In this document: positions 55,280-64,000 of the stretch, one piece after another | Position numbering within the stretch: position 1 is the stretch's first letter | Layout: each line of letters opens with the position of its first letter | DNA from: Bradyrhizobium sp. 195 | GTDB taxonomy: Bacteria > Pseudomonadota > Alphaproteobacteria > Rhizobiales > Xanthobacteraceae | NCBI RefSeq assembly: GCF_023101665.1 | Contig: NZ_CP082161.1 | Coordinates: forward strand, 6,696,001 to 6,760,000 | Direction of reading: 5' to 3' | DNA: 64,000 nt | Translations under genes and position numbers: made by a program | The notes under the pieces: model-generated | What the model saw: the letters and a program-made list of their open reading frames with translations, nothing else | The model's database searches: none | Told to the model about the DNA's origin: nothing

Positions 55280-56569
55280 ATGAAGGAACACAGCTTCCTT
55301 CACGTCATCAAGCTCGTCTCGCCTTTCGTGATGGTCGTCGTGCTCCAGGCGGCAATCGCGGGATTCAGTCTCGAGGTGATGTCGTCGGTTCGCGCCTATG
55401 TCGCGGGCGAAGCGATGTGGTCCCGCTCGCAGAAGAATGCCGTCTATTTCCTCAATCTCTATCTGCATTCGGGCGACGCCAGCCAGTTCACGCAATACCA
55501 GGCCTCGCTCGCCGTTCCCATCGGCGACGAGTTCGCGCGCTGGGCGATGGAGCGAGATCCGGTCGACGTCGAGGCCGCGCGCATCGGCTTCCTGCAAGGC
55601 GGCAATCATCCAGACGACGTTCCTGGATTGATCTGGCTGTTTCGCTATTTCAACCGCGTCAGCTTCCTCCAGGAAGCGATCCGCGAGTGGACCGCTACCG
55701 ACCCCATGCTGCTCGAGCTGAGCGTGTTCGGTGAAGTCATCCGGTCCGAGCTGGAGAACGGCCCTGTTCGAGATATAAATCGCCTGCAAATCCTGTCGTC
55801 GCGGCTCTCCGAGCTCAACACCCAGTTCACGGTGCATGCCAAGCGGTTCTCCACCGTCCTCGGCGAAGGCTCCCGCGCCATCAAGCTGACGCTGACCTGC
55901 ATCAACATCGTCACCGCCGTCACGCTGATCCTGCTCCTGATCTGGCACACCAGGCGATTGGTCCTGCAACGACAGGCGTTCGAGGACGCCCTGCATGGCG
56001 AGAAGGAACGCCTGGCCTGGCAGGCATCGCACGACTGGCTGACCGGCCTGTCCAACCGCCGCGCCTTCGAGGCACGTCTGCAAGGCGAGCTGGACAATGC
56101 TGCGACGGGTCCGCTGGGCCTGGTCCTGCTCGACCTCGACCAATTCAAGAACGTCAACGACACCTGCGGACACCTTGCCGGTGACCGCCTGCTCTGCCAG
56201 GTCTCCCGTCTCCTGCAACAGGATCGGCGTCCGCGTGACCTCGTGGCCCGGCTCGGCGGCGACGAATTCGGGCTGATCCTGCCGCAATGCTCGCCCGCGA
56301 CTGCAGTCGATATCGCCGAACGGCTGCGGCGATCGCTGGAGCTGCTCAACTTCGCCTGGGACGATCGCTGCTTTGCGGTGACCGCCAGCATCGGTGTCGC
56401 CTGCATCGCCGACGGCAAAACCACGCTTGAGGACGCGATGCGGCGCGCCGATGCCGCCTGCTATCGCGCCAAGGAAAAGGGTCGCAACCGCGTTCAGGTC
56501 GACGGCGGCAGACTGGACGTCATCGCCGTCGCCGCCCGGCCCCGCGAAGCCGTCGCAGCGCGAGGCTGA
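55280..56569 (+). CDS. Membrane-bound diguanylate cyclase (GGDEF)
   Basis: 429 residues from the ATG at 55280 (a GTG lies 8 codons earlier). Two membrane helices (about 9-33 and 205-227) flank a helical periplasmic sensor domain. The GGDEF domain (about 260-420) has the intact active motif RLGGDEFGLIL, the preceding LDLDQFKNVNDTCGH and an RPRD allosteric inhibition site five residues before GGDEF. Active c-di-GMP synthesis with feedback inhibition is therefore likely. It complements the CSS-EAL and HD-GYP enzymes. Signal unknown. Confidence 0.94.
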   Translation: MKEHSFLHVIKLVSPFVMVVVLQAAIAGFSLEVMSSVRAYVAGEAMWSRSQKNAVYFLNLYLHSGDASQFTQYQASLAVPIGDEFARWAMERDPVDVEAARIGFLQGGNHPDDVPGLIWLFRYFNRVSFLQEAIREWTATDPMLLELSVFGEVIRSELENGPVRDINRLQILSSRLSELNTQFTVHAKRFSTVLGEGSRAIKLTLTCINIVTAVTLILLLIWHTRRLVLQRQAFEDALHGEKERLAWQASHDWLTGLSNRRAFEARLQGELDNAATGPLGLVLLDLDQFKNVNDTCGHLAGDRLLCQVSRLLQQDRRPRDLVARLGGDEFGLILPQCSPATAVDIAERLRRSLELLNFAWDDRCFAVTASIGVACIADGKTTLEDAMRRADAACYRAKEKGRNRVQVDGGRLDVIAVAARPREAVAARG

Positions 56570-56759
56570 TAGCCGACGAGCCGCGTAAACGGCCCGGTTG
56601 TGGTGCCCTGGTCACATTAGCTCCGAAAACGTTGCGTCTTTCGCATTTCGACACTTCGCTTTGCGCGCTGGTCCAAGAAGGCCAAGGCCTCAATCACTAA
56701 GCATGGCAACTGCCCACCGTTGCGGCCGGATTCCGTCCGCATCGTCGAAGGAGTTTGCA

Positions 56760-59423
56760 GTGCCTTGGAATAGTTGGATGACCTCGCCGGATATTCGTCG
56801 TGCAAAGACGCGCCGACGACATGTGCTCTTGAGCACCGCGATCAGCGCTCTTGCTGCAGGTACCGCGCTGCCGTGGTTCACCACTCCCGCGGCGGCGGCC
56901 TGTGTCGTTACCGGAGCTGGTTCGCAAACGTCACTCCATTCGGGCGATTCAATCACCTGCACCGGGGCAGGCAACACACAAGTCAAGACGGCGCCAGTGG
57001 TCAGCGGTGTGACCGTCAATATCGGCGATGGCACCGCAACTTCCGTGAACGATCCCACCTTTGCGAGCGTCGCCTTCGAAGCGGCATCCAATGGCGCGAT
57101 CAACGTTTCCGGCAACGCGTCGATCGCGTCCGCCAACAGCGACGGCATTGCATTGGTCAGCGGCAGCAACAACAACTCCATCACGATCGACGCCGGTGCT
57201 GTGGTCGGATCATCGGCCATCGGCACGACAGGGGTCGTCCTGTCCAATTCAAGCAACAACATTGTCGTCATCGGAGGTACCGTTGGAAGCCTCGCGCCCA
57301 TAACCAGTGGGGTCGGCATCGGAGCCGGGGCGATGAACAATCAGGTGAACATCCTGTCGGGCGGCCTCGTCTTTTCCGGCAGTGGTGCGGCCATCGACCT
57401 CAACAGCGCCGCTGACGGCAACACCATCAACAACGCGGGCACGGTTTCGAGTGCTTCGGGCCTCGCAATCCTGGGTTCGGCCAATCAGGACACCGTCATC
57501 AATTCCGGCACGATCGTGACCGGCGCCAGCACGGCCGTCGATCTCAAGGACGGCAGCGACGTCTTCGAACTCCGTGCCGGGTCGAACATTACGGGCCGGG
57601 TCCTGGGCGGCAACGGAACGGACACACTGCGCTTGGGTGGAACGGCCAATAGCACGTTCGACCTCGACACGTTCGGCGCCGCCTTGCAGTTCCGGGAATT
57701 CGAGGCGCTGGAAAAGACGGGAAGCTCGACCTGGACGCTGACGGGCTCGACGACGGAAACCGCGACCATGAATGTCCAGGCCGGCAACCTCATCGTCAAC
57801 GGCGCGATGCCTAACGTTGCGACGACTGTCAGCGGCGGTACCCTCGGCGGCAACGGCGCCATCGGCGATCTCACCGTGCTGTCGGGCGGCACGGTCGCAC
57901 CCGGCAATTTGGGTTCGCTCACGGCCTACGGCAATGCCACATTCAACGCCGGTTCGACCTACGCGATCTCCGTCAACGCGGCCGGCCAATCCGACAAGAT
58001 TCTCGCCGTGACGGCGACGTTGAACGGCGGCACCGTCGCCGTCACCACGCTTGCCGGCGCCTACAGCCCATCGACGCAATATACGATCCTCAGCACGACG
58101 ACCGGCGTCACCGGATCCTTCGCAGGCGTAACGCTCAGCGGATACAATCCGCAGTTTTTCACCTCCGCCCTCAGCTCTGACGGGCTCGCCGTCTTCCTGA
58201 CGCTCAACTACAACAACAGCGCGTTCCCCACCGTCGCCCAGACGCAGAATCAGAAGGCCGTGGCGGGCGCACTGAGTGCATTCGGCCCCAATCTGCCCTT
58301 CCTCTCAGCTTTCGCAGGCCAGAGCGACGCCCAGCTCCGTTACAGTCTGGACCAACTCTCTGGGGAAGTCGCTACCGGCGCGCGACAGGGAGCCTTCCAG
58401 TTCACCGGTCAATTCCTCGGCCTGATGCTCGATCCGTTCGTCAACGGACGCGGCGGTGGCGGCGTCGACGCCGGCGGCACGGCATTCGGCTTCAGCCGAG
58501 AGCGCGCAGCGTTGCCGGACGATATCGCCCTCGCCTACAACAAGGTGCTGGGTGCGCCGGCCACCAAGGCGCCGGCCTTTGCGGAGCGCTGGACGGCCTG
58601 GGGCGCCGCGTTCGGCGGCACCAACCGCACCAGCGGCGATCCGGTCGTGATCGGCAGCCACGACCTCAGCGCACGCGCAGGCGGCGTCGCGGCCGGCGCC
58701 GACTATCATTTCAGCCGCGACGCGATCGTCGGCTTCGCGCTCTCCGGCGGCGGCACCAGATGGGACCTCGCGCAGGCCATCGGCGGCGGCAAGAGCGAGG
58801 CGTTGCAGGCCGGCGTCTACACCGCGGTCCGCACGGGTCCGGCCTATTTCGCCGCCTCGCTCGCCGTTGCCAATCATTGGATGTCGACAGACCGCTTCGC
58901 ACCGTTCGGCAACCAGCTCACCGCGAAGTTCGAGGCGCAAACCGTCGGCGGCCGCATCGAGGGCGGCTATCGCTTCGCGACGCCGATCGGCGGCTTCACG
59001 CCATACGCCGCAGCGCAGACGCAGGCGTTTCGCACGCCGACTTATAGCGAGACTGACCGGGCCGGCAGCGGCTTCGGCCTGACCTATCGGGGACGCACGG
59101 CCTCCGACACGCGAAGCGAACTTGGCGCGCGCTTCGATCGGGCGACGCCGGTCTCGCCGAATGCGGTCCTGACGTTGCGCGGTCGCGCGGCCTGGGCACA
59201 TGATTGGGTGAGCGATCCGACGCTCAATGCGGCGTTCCAGGCGCTGCCCGGCGCCAGCTTTATCGTTAATGGCGCGACGCCGGCGAAAGACGCCGCGCTC
59301 GCATCTGCCGGCGCCGAGCTGAAGTTTTCGAACGGTGTTGCCCTGTCGGCCAAGTTCGACGGTGAGTTCGCGGCCCGCAGCACCACTTATTCGGGCACCG
59401 CGAGCCTGCGATACGCTTGGTAG
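56760..59423 (+). CDS. Autotransporter (type Va secreted protein)
   Basis: 887 residues from a GTG at 56760, chosen because AAGGAG lies 6 bases before it; longer frames from upstream ATG codons have poor N-termini. A long signal peptide region (about 15-47) carries RRR and a hydrophobic core. The passenger (about 50-560) has Asn/Gly/Ser-rich repeats typical of a beta-helix. A C-terminal beta-barrel (about 615-887) ends with SLRYAW, a typical beta-barrel C-terminal signature. The passenger is exposed at or released from the surface; adhesion is the usual role but no motif fixes it here. Confidence 0.9.
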   Translation: MPWNSWMTSPDIRRAKTRRRHVLLSTAISALAAGTALPWFTTPAAAACVVTGAGSQTSLHSGDSITCTGAGNTQVKTAPVVSGVTVNIGDGTATSVNDPTFASVAFEAASNGAINVSGNASIASANSDGIALVSGSNNNSITIDAGAVVGSSAIGTTGVVLSNSSNNIVVIGGTVGSLAPITSGVGIGAGAMNNQVNILSGGLVFSGSGAAIDLNSAADGNTINNAGTVSSASGLAILGSANQDTVINSGTIVTGASTAVDLKDGSDVFELRAGSNITGRVLGGNGTDTLRLGGTANSTFDLDTFGAALQFREFEALEKTGSSTWTLTGSTTETATMNVQAGNLIVNGAMPNVATTVSGGTLGGNGAIGDLTVLSGGTVAPGNLGSLTAYGNATFNAGSTYAISVNAAGQSDKILAVTATLNGGTVAVTTLAGAYSPSTQYTILSTTTGVTGSFAGVTLSGYNPQFFTSALSSDGLAVFLTLNYNNSAFPTVAQTQNQKAVAGALSAFGPNLPFLSAFAGQSDAQLRYSLDQLSGEVATGARQGAFQFTGQFLGLMLDPFVNGRGGGGVDAGGTAFGFSRERAALPDDIALAYNKVLGAPATKAPAFAERWTAWGAAFGGTNRTSGDPVVIGSHDLSARAGGVAAGADYHFSRDAIVGFALSGGGTRWDLAQAIGGGKSEALQAGVYTAVRTGPAYFAASLAVANHWMSTDRFAPFGNQLTAKFEAQTVGGRIEGGYRFATPIGGFTPYAAAQTQAFRTPTYSETDRAGSGFGLTYRGRTASDTRSELGARFDRATPVSPNAVLTLRGRAAWAHDWVSDPTLNAAFQALPGASFIVNGATPAKDAALASAGAELKFSNGVALSAKFDGEFAARSTTYSGTASLRYAW

Positions 59424-59433
59424 CGGCGGCGCC

Positions 59434-60069
59434 TCATCGAGATGGCCGTGCGCCCACCGGCAGAATGCCGAGCCCGGCGAGATGCGTGTCGACAAATTGT
59501 TCGACCTGCTGACGCAGCATCTGCGGCGGCACGGCCACCATCCGCTCCTCGAGGCCGAGCGAGATGATTCCGTGTACGGCAGAGAACAAGGTGCGCGACA
59601 GCAGCGCGATCTTCACGTCATCAGCATCCGGCAATAGCCGCACCAGGGGTGGATGCATCAGCGCGAAGGCATCCATCACCATCTGCAGGATGTCATCGGG
59701 ATAAGGACGATCGTCCTCCATCCGGTGCTCGAACAGGGAGCGCAGCAGATTGGCGTGCTCGGCGAAGAAGTCGAGATAGGTCGCCGCAAGCCCGTAGAGC
59801 TGGCGAACGGGATCCTCCGCCGGAACCCCGCCGAGCCGGGCCGTGAGTGCCTGAACGGTCTCCCGATTGACGGTCAGGATCACCCCGTCGAAGTCGCCGA
59901 ACTCGTTATAGACGCTGCCTACGGAACAGCCGACGGCTTCGGCGACGTCACGAACCTTCAATGATTTCAGACCTTTAGTCGCGATGATGCTGCGGGCGAT
60001 CTCCAGGATCTGGACCCGGCGCCGATTTTTTTTCTGATCTCGCAGCGATTCTTCTTGAACATTGTTCAT
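59434..60069 (-). CDS. TetR-family transcriptional regulator
   Basis: 211 residues from the ATG at 60069, or 216 from ATG 60084; the nearer one starts inside an operator. The N-terminal HTH (about 15-60) has ILEIARSIIATKGLKSLKVR and the recognition part EAVGCSVGSVYNEFGDFDGV. The C-terminal ligand domain is all-helical. The gene is bracketed by two identical palindromes and is divergent from a small gene, so autoregulation is very likely. The inducer is unknown; the downstream fatty-acyl gene hints at a lipid signal. Confidence 0.93.
   Translation of the reverse strand: MNNVQEESLRDQKKNRRRVQILEIARSIIATKGLKSLKVRDVAEAVGCSVGSVYNEFGDFDGVILTVNRETVQALTARLGGVPAEDPVRQLYGLAATYLDFFAEHANLLRSLFEHRMEDDRPYPDDILQMVMDAFALMHPPLVRLLPDADDVKIALLSRTLFSAVHGIISLGLEERMVAVPPQMLRQQVEQFVDTHLAGLGILPVGARPSR
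60056..60068. promoter_or_regulatory. TetR operator candidate 1
   Basis: TGAACATTGTTCA, a perfect 6+1+6 palindrome. It overlaps the first codons of the TetR gene from ATG 60069. An identical copy lies 30 bp away centre to centre. Confidence 0.8.
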
Positions 60070-60085
60070 TTTCGAGCTACTCATG

Positions 60086-60098
60086 TGAACATTGTTCA
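60086..60098. promoter_or_regulatory. TetR operator candidate 2
   Basis: TGAACATTGTTCA, identical to candidate 1. It lies just upstream of the alternative TetR ATG at 60084 and 23 bases before the divergent gene start. Two identical sites at nearly three helical turns would place two TetR dimers on one face of the DNA. Confidence 0.8.
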
Positions 60099-60120
60099 AA
60101 TTAACCCGGAGACCTGCAAA

Positions 60121-60387
60121 ATGCAAACCCTCGCTGTTGATATCGCCGCCACCTTCCTCGATGACGCCGCTGCTCTCGTGACCGGCTTTGGCCGGACCTT
60201 GCTGCGATTCGCGATGACCCCGATCGATCGCATCGCCAATGCCTGCGACATCGCCGGCGTGCTCACCGAACGGCGCGCGACCTTCCGGATGTGGCGGGCA
60301 AGCCGCGCCCGGGCGCGTCAGGAGGGCCGCCGGTTCAGCCTGCTCGGCCGCTTCTCGCCCTTTCGCCACCTCACCCATCTCACCTGA
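60121..60387 (+). CDS. Small basic protein divergent from TetR, unknown function
   Basis: 88 residues from the ATG at 60121; an earlier in-frame ATG would start inside operator 1. The first half is helical and weakly amphipathic (IAATFLDDAAALVTGFGRTL); the second half is very Arg-rich (RRATFRMWRASRARARQEGR). It may be a small regulator or membrane-associated protein. The twin operators ahead of it suggest control by TetR. Function is unknown. Confidence 0.55.
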   Translation: MQTLAVDIAATFLDDAAALVTGFGRTLLRFAMTPIDRIANACDIAGVLTERRATFRMWRASRARARQEGRRFSLLGRFSPFRHLTHLT

Positions 60388-60731
60388 GGCGCGCAGCCGG
60401 CTCCTCCGGTTCGGCCGGAATTCCGGATTTGGATGCAACGAACGACTCACCATTCCGGACAATCGCGGGCGATCCCGCTGGCTTCAATGAGCCGGCTCAG
60501 GTTTCCTCATCGCCCGGGCCATATCCGGGTAAGCGCGGCTGATGCGGTCGCGATCAGATATTTGCGAACCTAACGAGACCAGGTGGAGACCAACAGGATC
60601 GGGGGAACCGAGGGGACTGAGCAGACCGGCGACATCGTCGCCGTGCAATCGTTCCCCCGATTCACTTCCGGTCGTGACGCTTCTCAGACCACGTAGAAAC
60701 CTCAGGCTGCTTTTCCAAAACAGGACTAGTC
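60388..60731. other. Gap with a structured element upstream of the Aas-like gene
   Basis: 344 bases without a gene. A long-range perfect 11-bp pair (ATCGGGGGAAC at 60598-60608 with GTTCCCCCGAT at 60651-60661) encloses a 7-bp hairpin with a 3-nt loop (CGGCGAC-ATC-GTCGCCG, 60627-60643). The folded unit ends about 70 bases before the start codon. No T-run follows. It may be a cis-regulatory RNA leader. Nothing else was recognised in this gap. Confidence 0.5.
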
Positions 60732-63700
60732 ATGATCAGGGAATTGATGTCGTCACGCCGCTTTGCGCCACTGTTCTGGGCGCAATTTTTCTCGGCGCTC
60801 AATGACAACGTGCTCAAGAACGCACTCGTCATCATCCTGCTTTACAGTGCCGCGACCGGCCACGGCGATGCCCTGGTGACGGTGGCCGGCGCCGTCTTCA
60901 TCTTCCCCTATTTCATCCTGTCCGGGCTCGGCGGCCAGCTCGCCGACAAATACGTCAAATCCGTCGTCGCAAGGCGGCTCAAATTTGCGGAGATCTTCGC
61001 CGCCTGCTTCGCTGCGGCCGGCTTCTTCCTGCATTCGGTGCCGCTGCTGTTCGCAGCGCTCGCGCTGTTCGGCACCATCGCCGCCCTGTTCGGCCCCGTG
61101 AAATATGCCATGCTGCCGGACCAGCTCGAGCTCGGCGAACTCGCGACCGGCAACGCGCTGGTTGAAGGCGCGACCTTCATGGCCATCCTGCTCGGCACCG
61201 TCGCCGGCGGCCAGTTCGTGGCCGGCTCCGCGCATATGGGCTGGGTCGCCTCGGCCGTGGTCGCGCTGGCGCTGTTGTCATGGGCTTTCGCGGCCCGCAT
61301 TCCGCAGACGACGCCATCCGCGCCCGATCTGCCCGTCAACGCCAATCCCTGGACCTCGACGCTCGGCCTGCTCAGGACGTTGCATGCCGACCACCGGCTG
61401 TGGGACGGCACCGTGATCGTCTCCTGGTTCTGGCTGGTCGGCGCGATCGTGCTGTCGCTGCTGCCGGCGCTGGTCAAGGATGTCGTGGGCGGCACCGAAG
61501 GCGTGGTGACACTGTGCCTTGCGATCTTCGCGATCGGCATCGCCATCGGTTCGCTGTTCGCCGCCAGCCTGAGCCATGTTCGCCCGAACCTCGCGCTCGT
61601 CCCGATCGGCGCCATCATCATGGGATGCTCCGGCCTTGATCTCGCCTGGGCCATCGGCGTGACCGCCAAGGGGCAGGACATCACCGCGGCCGGTTTCGCA
61701 ACGTCGTTCGCCGGCCTGCGCATGCTGGTCGATTTCGTCGCCTTCGCATTCGGCGGCGGCTTGTTTGTCGTGCCGTCCTTTGCAGCTGTTCAGGCCTGGT
61801 CGGCGCCATCCGAGCGCGCGCGCATCATTGCCGCTGGCAACGTGCTGCAGGCCGCCTTCATGGTGGTTGGCTCGCTGTTCGTCGCATTGCTGCAGGCGGC
61901 TGGCCTCCATATCGGCTGGATCTTCTTCGGCCTCGGCGTCGCCAGCTTCGGCGCGGTGTGGTTCGTGCTGACGAAATGGGGCAAGGAGGGCGTGCGCGAC
62001 TTTGGCGGGCTGCTGTTCCGTGCGCTATTCCGCACCGAAGTGCGTGGGCTCGAGAATCTTCCGCCTGCGGGCACGCGGATGCTGATCGCGCCCAACCATG
62101 TCAGCCTGATCGACGGCCCGCTGCTGCACGCCGTGCTGCCGATCGAGGCCAGCTTCGCGGTCGATACCGGCATCGCCAAGGCCTGGTGGGCCAAGCCGTT
62201 CCTGCGCGTGGTCAAGCACTACACCATGGACCCGAGCAAGCCGCTGGCCGCGCGTGACTTGATCAAGCTCGTCGCCGCCGGCGAGCCCGTCGTGATCTTC
62301 CCGGAGGGACGCATCACCGTCTCCGGATCGCTGATGAAGGTCTATGACGGCACCGCGATGATCGCGGACAAGGCCGACGCCGTCGTGGTGCCGGTCCGCA
62401 TCGAGGGCGCGCAGCGCTCGCATCTCAGCTATCTCAACTCCAGCCAGATCAAGCGCTCGTGGTTTCCGCGGGTGACGGTCACCATCCTGCCGCCCGTCAA
62501 GCTGCCGGTCGATCCGGCGCTGAAGGGCAAGGCGCGCCGCAACGCCGCGGGCGCCGCGCTCCAGGACGTGATGATCGATGCGATGGTCAAGAACGCCATG
62601 CTCGATCACACGCTGTTCGAAGCCCTCGGACACGCCTATCGCGATCGCGACACCGGCAAGGTCATCATCGAGGATGCGCTTGGCACCAAGCTGACCTACC
62701 GCAAGCTGATCCTCGGCGCGCAGGTCCTGAGCCGCAAGCTCGAGAGCGGCACCGCTGTCGGCGAAAATGTCGGCGTGCTGCTGCCGAATTCCGCTGGCGT
62801 CGCCGTCGTCTTCATGGCGCTGCAGAACATCGGCCGGGTGCCGGCGATGCTCAACTTCTCGGCCGGTCCGGTCAACGTCCTCGCCGCCATGAAGGCCGCG
62901 CAGGTCAAGACCGTCCTGACCTCGAAGGCGTTCATCGAGAAGGGCAAGCTCGACAAGCTGATGACCGCGATCTCCGCTGAGGCCCGCGTCGTCTATCTCG
63001 AGGACGTCCGTGCCTCGATCGGCACGGCCGACAAGATCAAGGGTCTGCTCGCAGGCACGACGCCGCGCGTCACCCGCCAGGCCAACGATCCGGCCGTGGT
63101 GCTGTTCACCTCGGGCTCGGAAGGCACGCCCAAAGGCGTGGTGCTGTCCCACCGCAACATCCTCGCCAACGCGGCGCAGGCGCTGGCGCGGGTCGACGCC
63201 AACGCCAATGACAAGGTGTTCAACGTGCTGCCGGTGTTCCACTCCTTCGGGCTCACCGGCGGAATGATGATGCCGCTGTTGGCGGGCATTCCGATCTACA
63301 TGTACCCCTCGCCGCTGCATTACCGGATCGTGCCCGAGCTGATCTACCAGACCGGCGCGACGATCCTGTTCGGCACCGATACGTTCCTCACCGGCTACGC
63401 CCGCTCGGCGCATGCCTACGACTTCCGCACGCTGCGCCTCGTGATCGCGGGCGCCGAAGCCGTCAAGGATCGTACCCGCCAGGTGTTCATGGAGCGCTAC
63501 GGCATCCGCATCCTCGAAGGCTATGGCGTCACCGAGACGGCGCCGGTGCTGGCGATGAACACGCCGATGGCCAACCGCCCCGGCACCGTCGGCCGCCTGT
63601 CGCCGCTGATGGAATGCCGCCTCGATCCGGTCCCAGGCATCGAGGAAGGTGGGCGCCTCTCCGTGCGCGGGCCAAACGTGATGCTCGGATATCTGCGTGC

Positions 63701-64000
63701 CGAAAATCCCGGCGTGCTCGAAGTGCTCGCCGAGGGCTGGCACGATACTGGCGACATCGTCGCGATCGACGCGGCCGGCTTCATCACCATCAAAGGCCGC
63801 GCCAAGCGCTTTGCCAAGATCGCAGGCGAAATGGTCTCGCTCTCCGCGGTCGAGAACATCGCGACGACACTGTGGCCGCAGGCCGCATCGGTCGCCGTGT
63901 CGATCCCCGATCCGCGCAAGGGCGAGCGCATCGTGCTGCTGACGACGGAGAAGAACGCCGAGCGTAGCGCGATGCAGACCCAAGCCAAGTCGATCGGCGC
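60732..64000 (+). CDS. Triple-domain LplT-PlsC-Aas fusion, runs off the window
   Basis: Open frame from ATG 60732 to the window end (1089 codons visible). The N-terminal part (1-410) is a 12-helix MFS exporter like LplT (WAQFFSALNDNVLKNAL). The middle (about 435-640) is a PlsC acyltransferase with HX4D in NHVSLIDG and EGR in FPEGRIT. The last part (about 650 on) is an AMP-forming acyl-ACP synthetase with the P-loop FTSGSEGTPKGV and EGYGVTETAPV. It fits lysophospholipid import and re-acylation with acyl-ACP. The C-terminus lies outside. Confidence 0.93.
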   Translation, partial: MIRELMSSRRFAPLFWAQFFSALNDNVLKNALVIILLYSAATGHGDALVTVAGAVFIFPYFILSGLGGQLADKYVKSVVARRLKFAEIFAACFAAAGFFLHSVPLLFAALALFGTIAALFGPVKYAMLPDQLELGELATGNALVEGATFMAILLGTVAGGQFVAGSAHMGWVASAVVALALLSWAFAARIPQTTPSAPDLPVNANPWTSTLGLLRTLHADHRLWDGTVIVSWFWLVGAIVLSLLPALVKDVVGGTEGVVTLCLAIFAIGIAIGSLFAASLSHVRPNLALVPIGAIIMGCSGLDLAWAIGVTAKGQDITAAGFATSFAGLRMLVDFVAFAFGGGLFVVPSFAAVQAWSAPSERARIIAAGNVLQAAFMVVGSLFVALLQAAGLHIGWIFFGLGVASFGAVWFVLTKWGKEGVRDFGGLLFRALFRTEVRGLENLPPAGTRMLIAPNHVSLIDGPLLHAVLPIEASFAVDTGIAKAWWAKPFLRVVKHYTMDPSKPLAARDLIKLVAAGEPVVIFPEGRITVSGSLMKVYDGTAMIADKADAVVVPVRIEGAQRSHLSYLNSSQIKRSWFPRVTVTILPPVKLPVDPALKGKARRNAAGAALQDVMIDAMVKNAMLDHTLFEALGHAYRDRDTGKVIIEDALGTKLTYRKLILGAQVLSRKLESGTAVGENVGVLLPNSAGVAVVFMALQNIGRVPAMLNFSAGPVNVLAAMKAAQVKTVLTSKAFIEKGKLDKLMTAISAEARVVYLEDVRASIGTADKIKGLLAGTTPRVTRQANDPAVVLFTSGSEGTPKGVVLSHRNILANAAQALARVDANANDKVFNVLPVFHSFGLTGGMMMPLLAGIPIYMYPSPLHYRIVPELIYQTGATILFGTDTFLTGYARSAHAYDFRTLRLVIAGAEAVKDRTRQVFMERYGIRILEGYGVTETAPVLAMNTPMANRPGTVGRLSPLMECRLDPVPGIEEGGRLSVRGPNVMLGYLRAENPGVLEVLAEGWHDTGDIVAIDAAGFITIKGRAKRFAKIAGEMVSLSAVENIATTLWPQAASVAVSIPDPRKGERIVLLTTEKNAERSAMQTQAKSIG

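Noticed and set aside
62025..63983. 652-codon open frame on the minus strand
   Set aside because: Antisense to the PlsC-Aas part of the fusion, which has clear catalytic motifs.

Overview
The window looks like chromosomal DNA of a Bradyrhizobium-like alphaproteobacterium (order Hyphomicrobiales). This rests on high GC, codon use, and gene families typical of that group: an ExoP-type tyrosine autokinase with Wza-type export, a BTLCP cysteine proteinase, a one-operon chemotaxis cluster, PobA/PcaHG aromatic catabolism and many small secreted orphans. No rRNA or tRNA gene was seen, so the genus is an inference.

Layout. (1) 1-22300 is a surface-polysaccharide locus. A plus-strand operon (1-8494, visibly richer in AT than the rest) carries the end of a Wzx flippase, a Wzy-like polymerase, two GT4 glycosyltransferases, a hexapeptide acyltransferase, a secreted SGNH esterase, a secreted beta-helix protein and an FkbM methyltransferase. 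It meets a minus-strand set (8502-16405): two small envelope proteins, the Wzc/ExoP-type kinase, a Gly-rich secreted protein, an O-antigen ligase-like protein and the Wza-type lipoprotein. A second plus-strand group (16684-19022) adds a third ligase/polymerase-like protein, followed by a LapG-like protease, a PPP-type phosphatase and orphans. (2) 22300-32200 is a loose stretch of small secreted or membrane proteins, palindromic repeats, a CSS-EAL phosphodiesterase, VanZ-like, CHRD and GrlR-like proteins. (3) 32338-43540 is a chemotaxis operon on the minus strand: STAS, CheY, CheA, CheW, MCP, CheW, MCP, CheR, CheB and an unusual soluble receptor-like protein. An HD-GYP regulator faces away from it at 43790. 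(4) 45086-47936 is a secreted protein plus a CHASE2-adenylate cyclase. (5) 47981-53524 is an aromatic catabolism island (pobA, an AraC regulator, pcaH, pcaG and a LysR regulator) that also holds a NYN-domain gene and a candidate small RNA or leader. (6) 53704-64000 holds pncB, a diguanylate cyclase, an autotransporter, a TetR regulator with twin palindromic operators, and an LplT-PlsC-Aas fusion that runs off the window.

Working together. Regions 1 to 4 and the diguanylate cyclase form a surface and behaviour theme: polysaccharide assembly, c-di-GMP synthesis and breakdown, cAMP synthesis and chemotaxis. Region 5 converts 4-hydroxybenzoate to protocatechuate and opens its ring; the later beta-ketoadipate genes are not in the window. 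The most unusual items are the HD-GYP protein whose receiver has Asn at the phospho-acceptor position, the soluble protein with two degenerate receptor-tip motifs, the twin TetR operators, the terminator-ended transcript candidate before the NYN gene, and the esterase plus beta-helix pair inside the polysaccharide operon.
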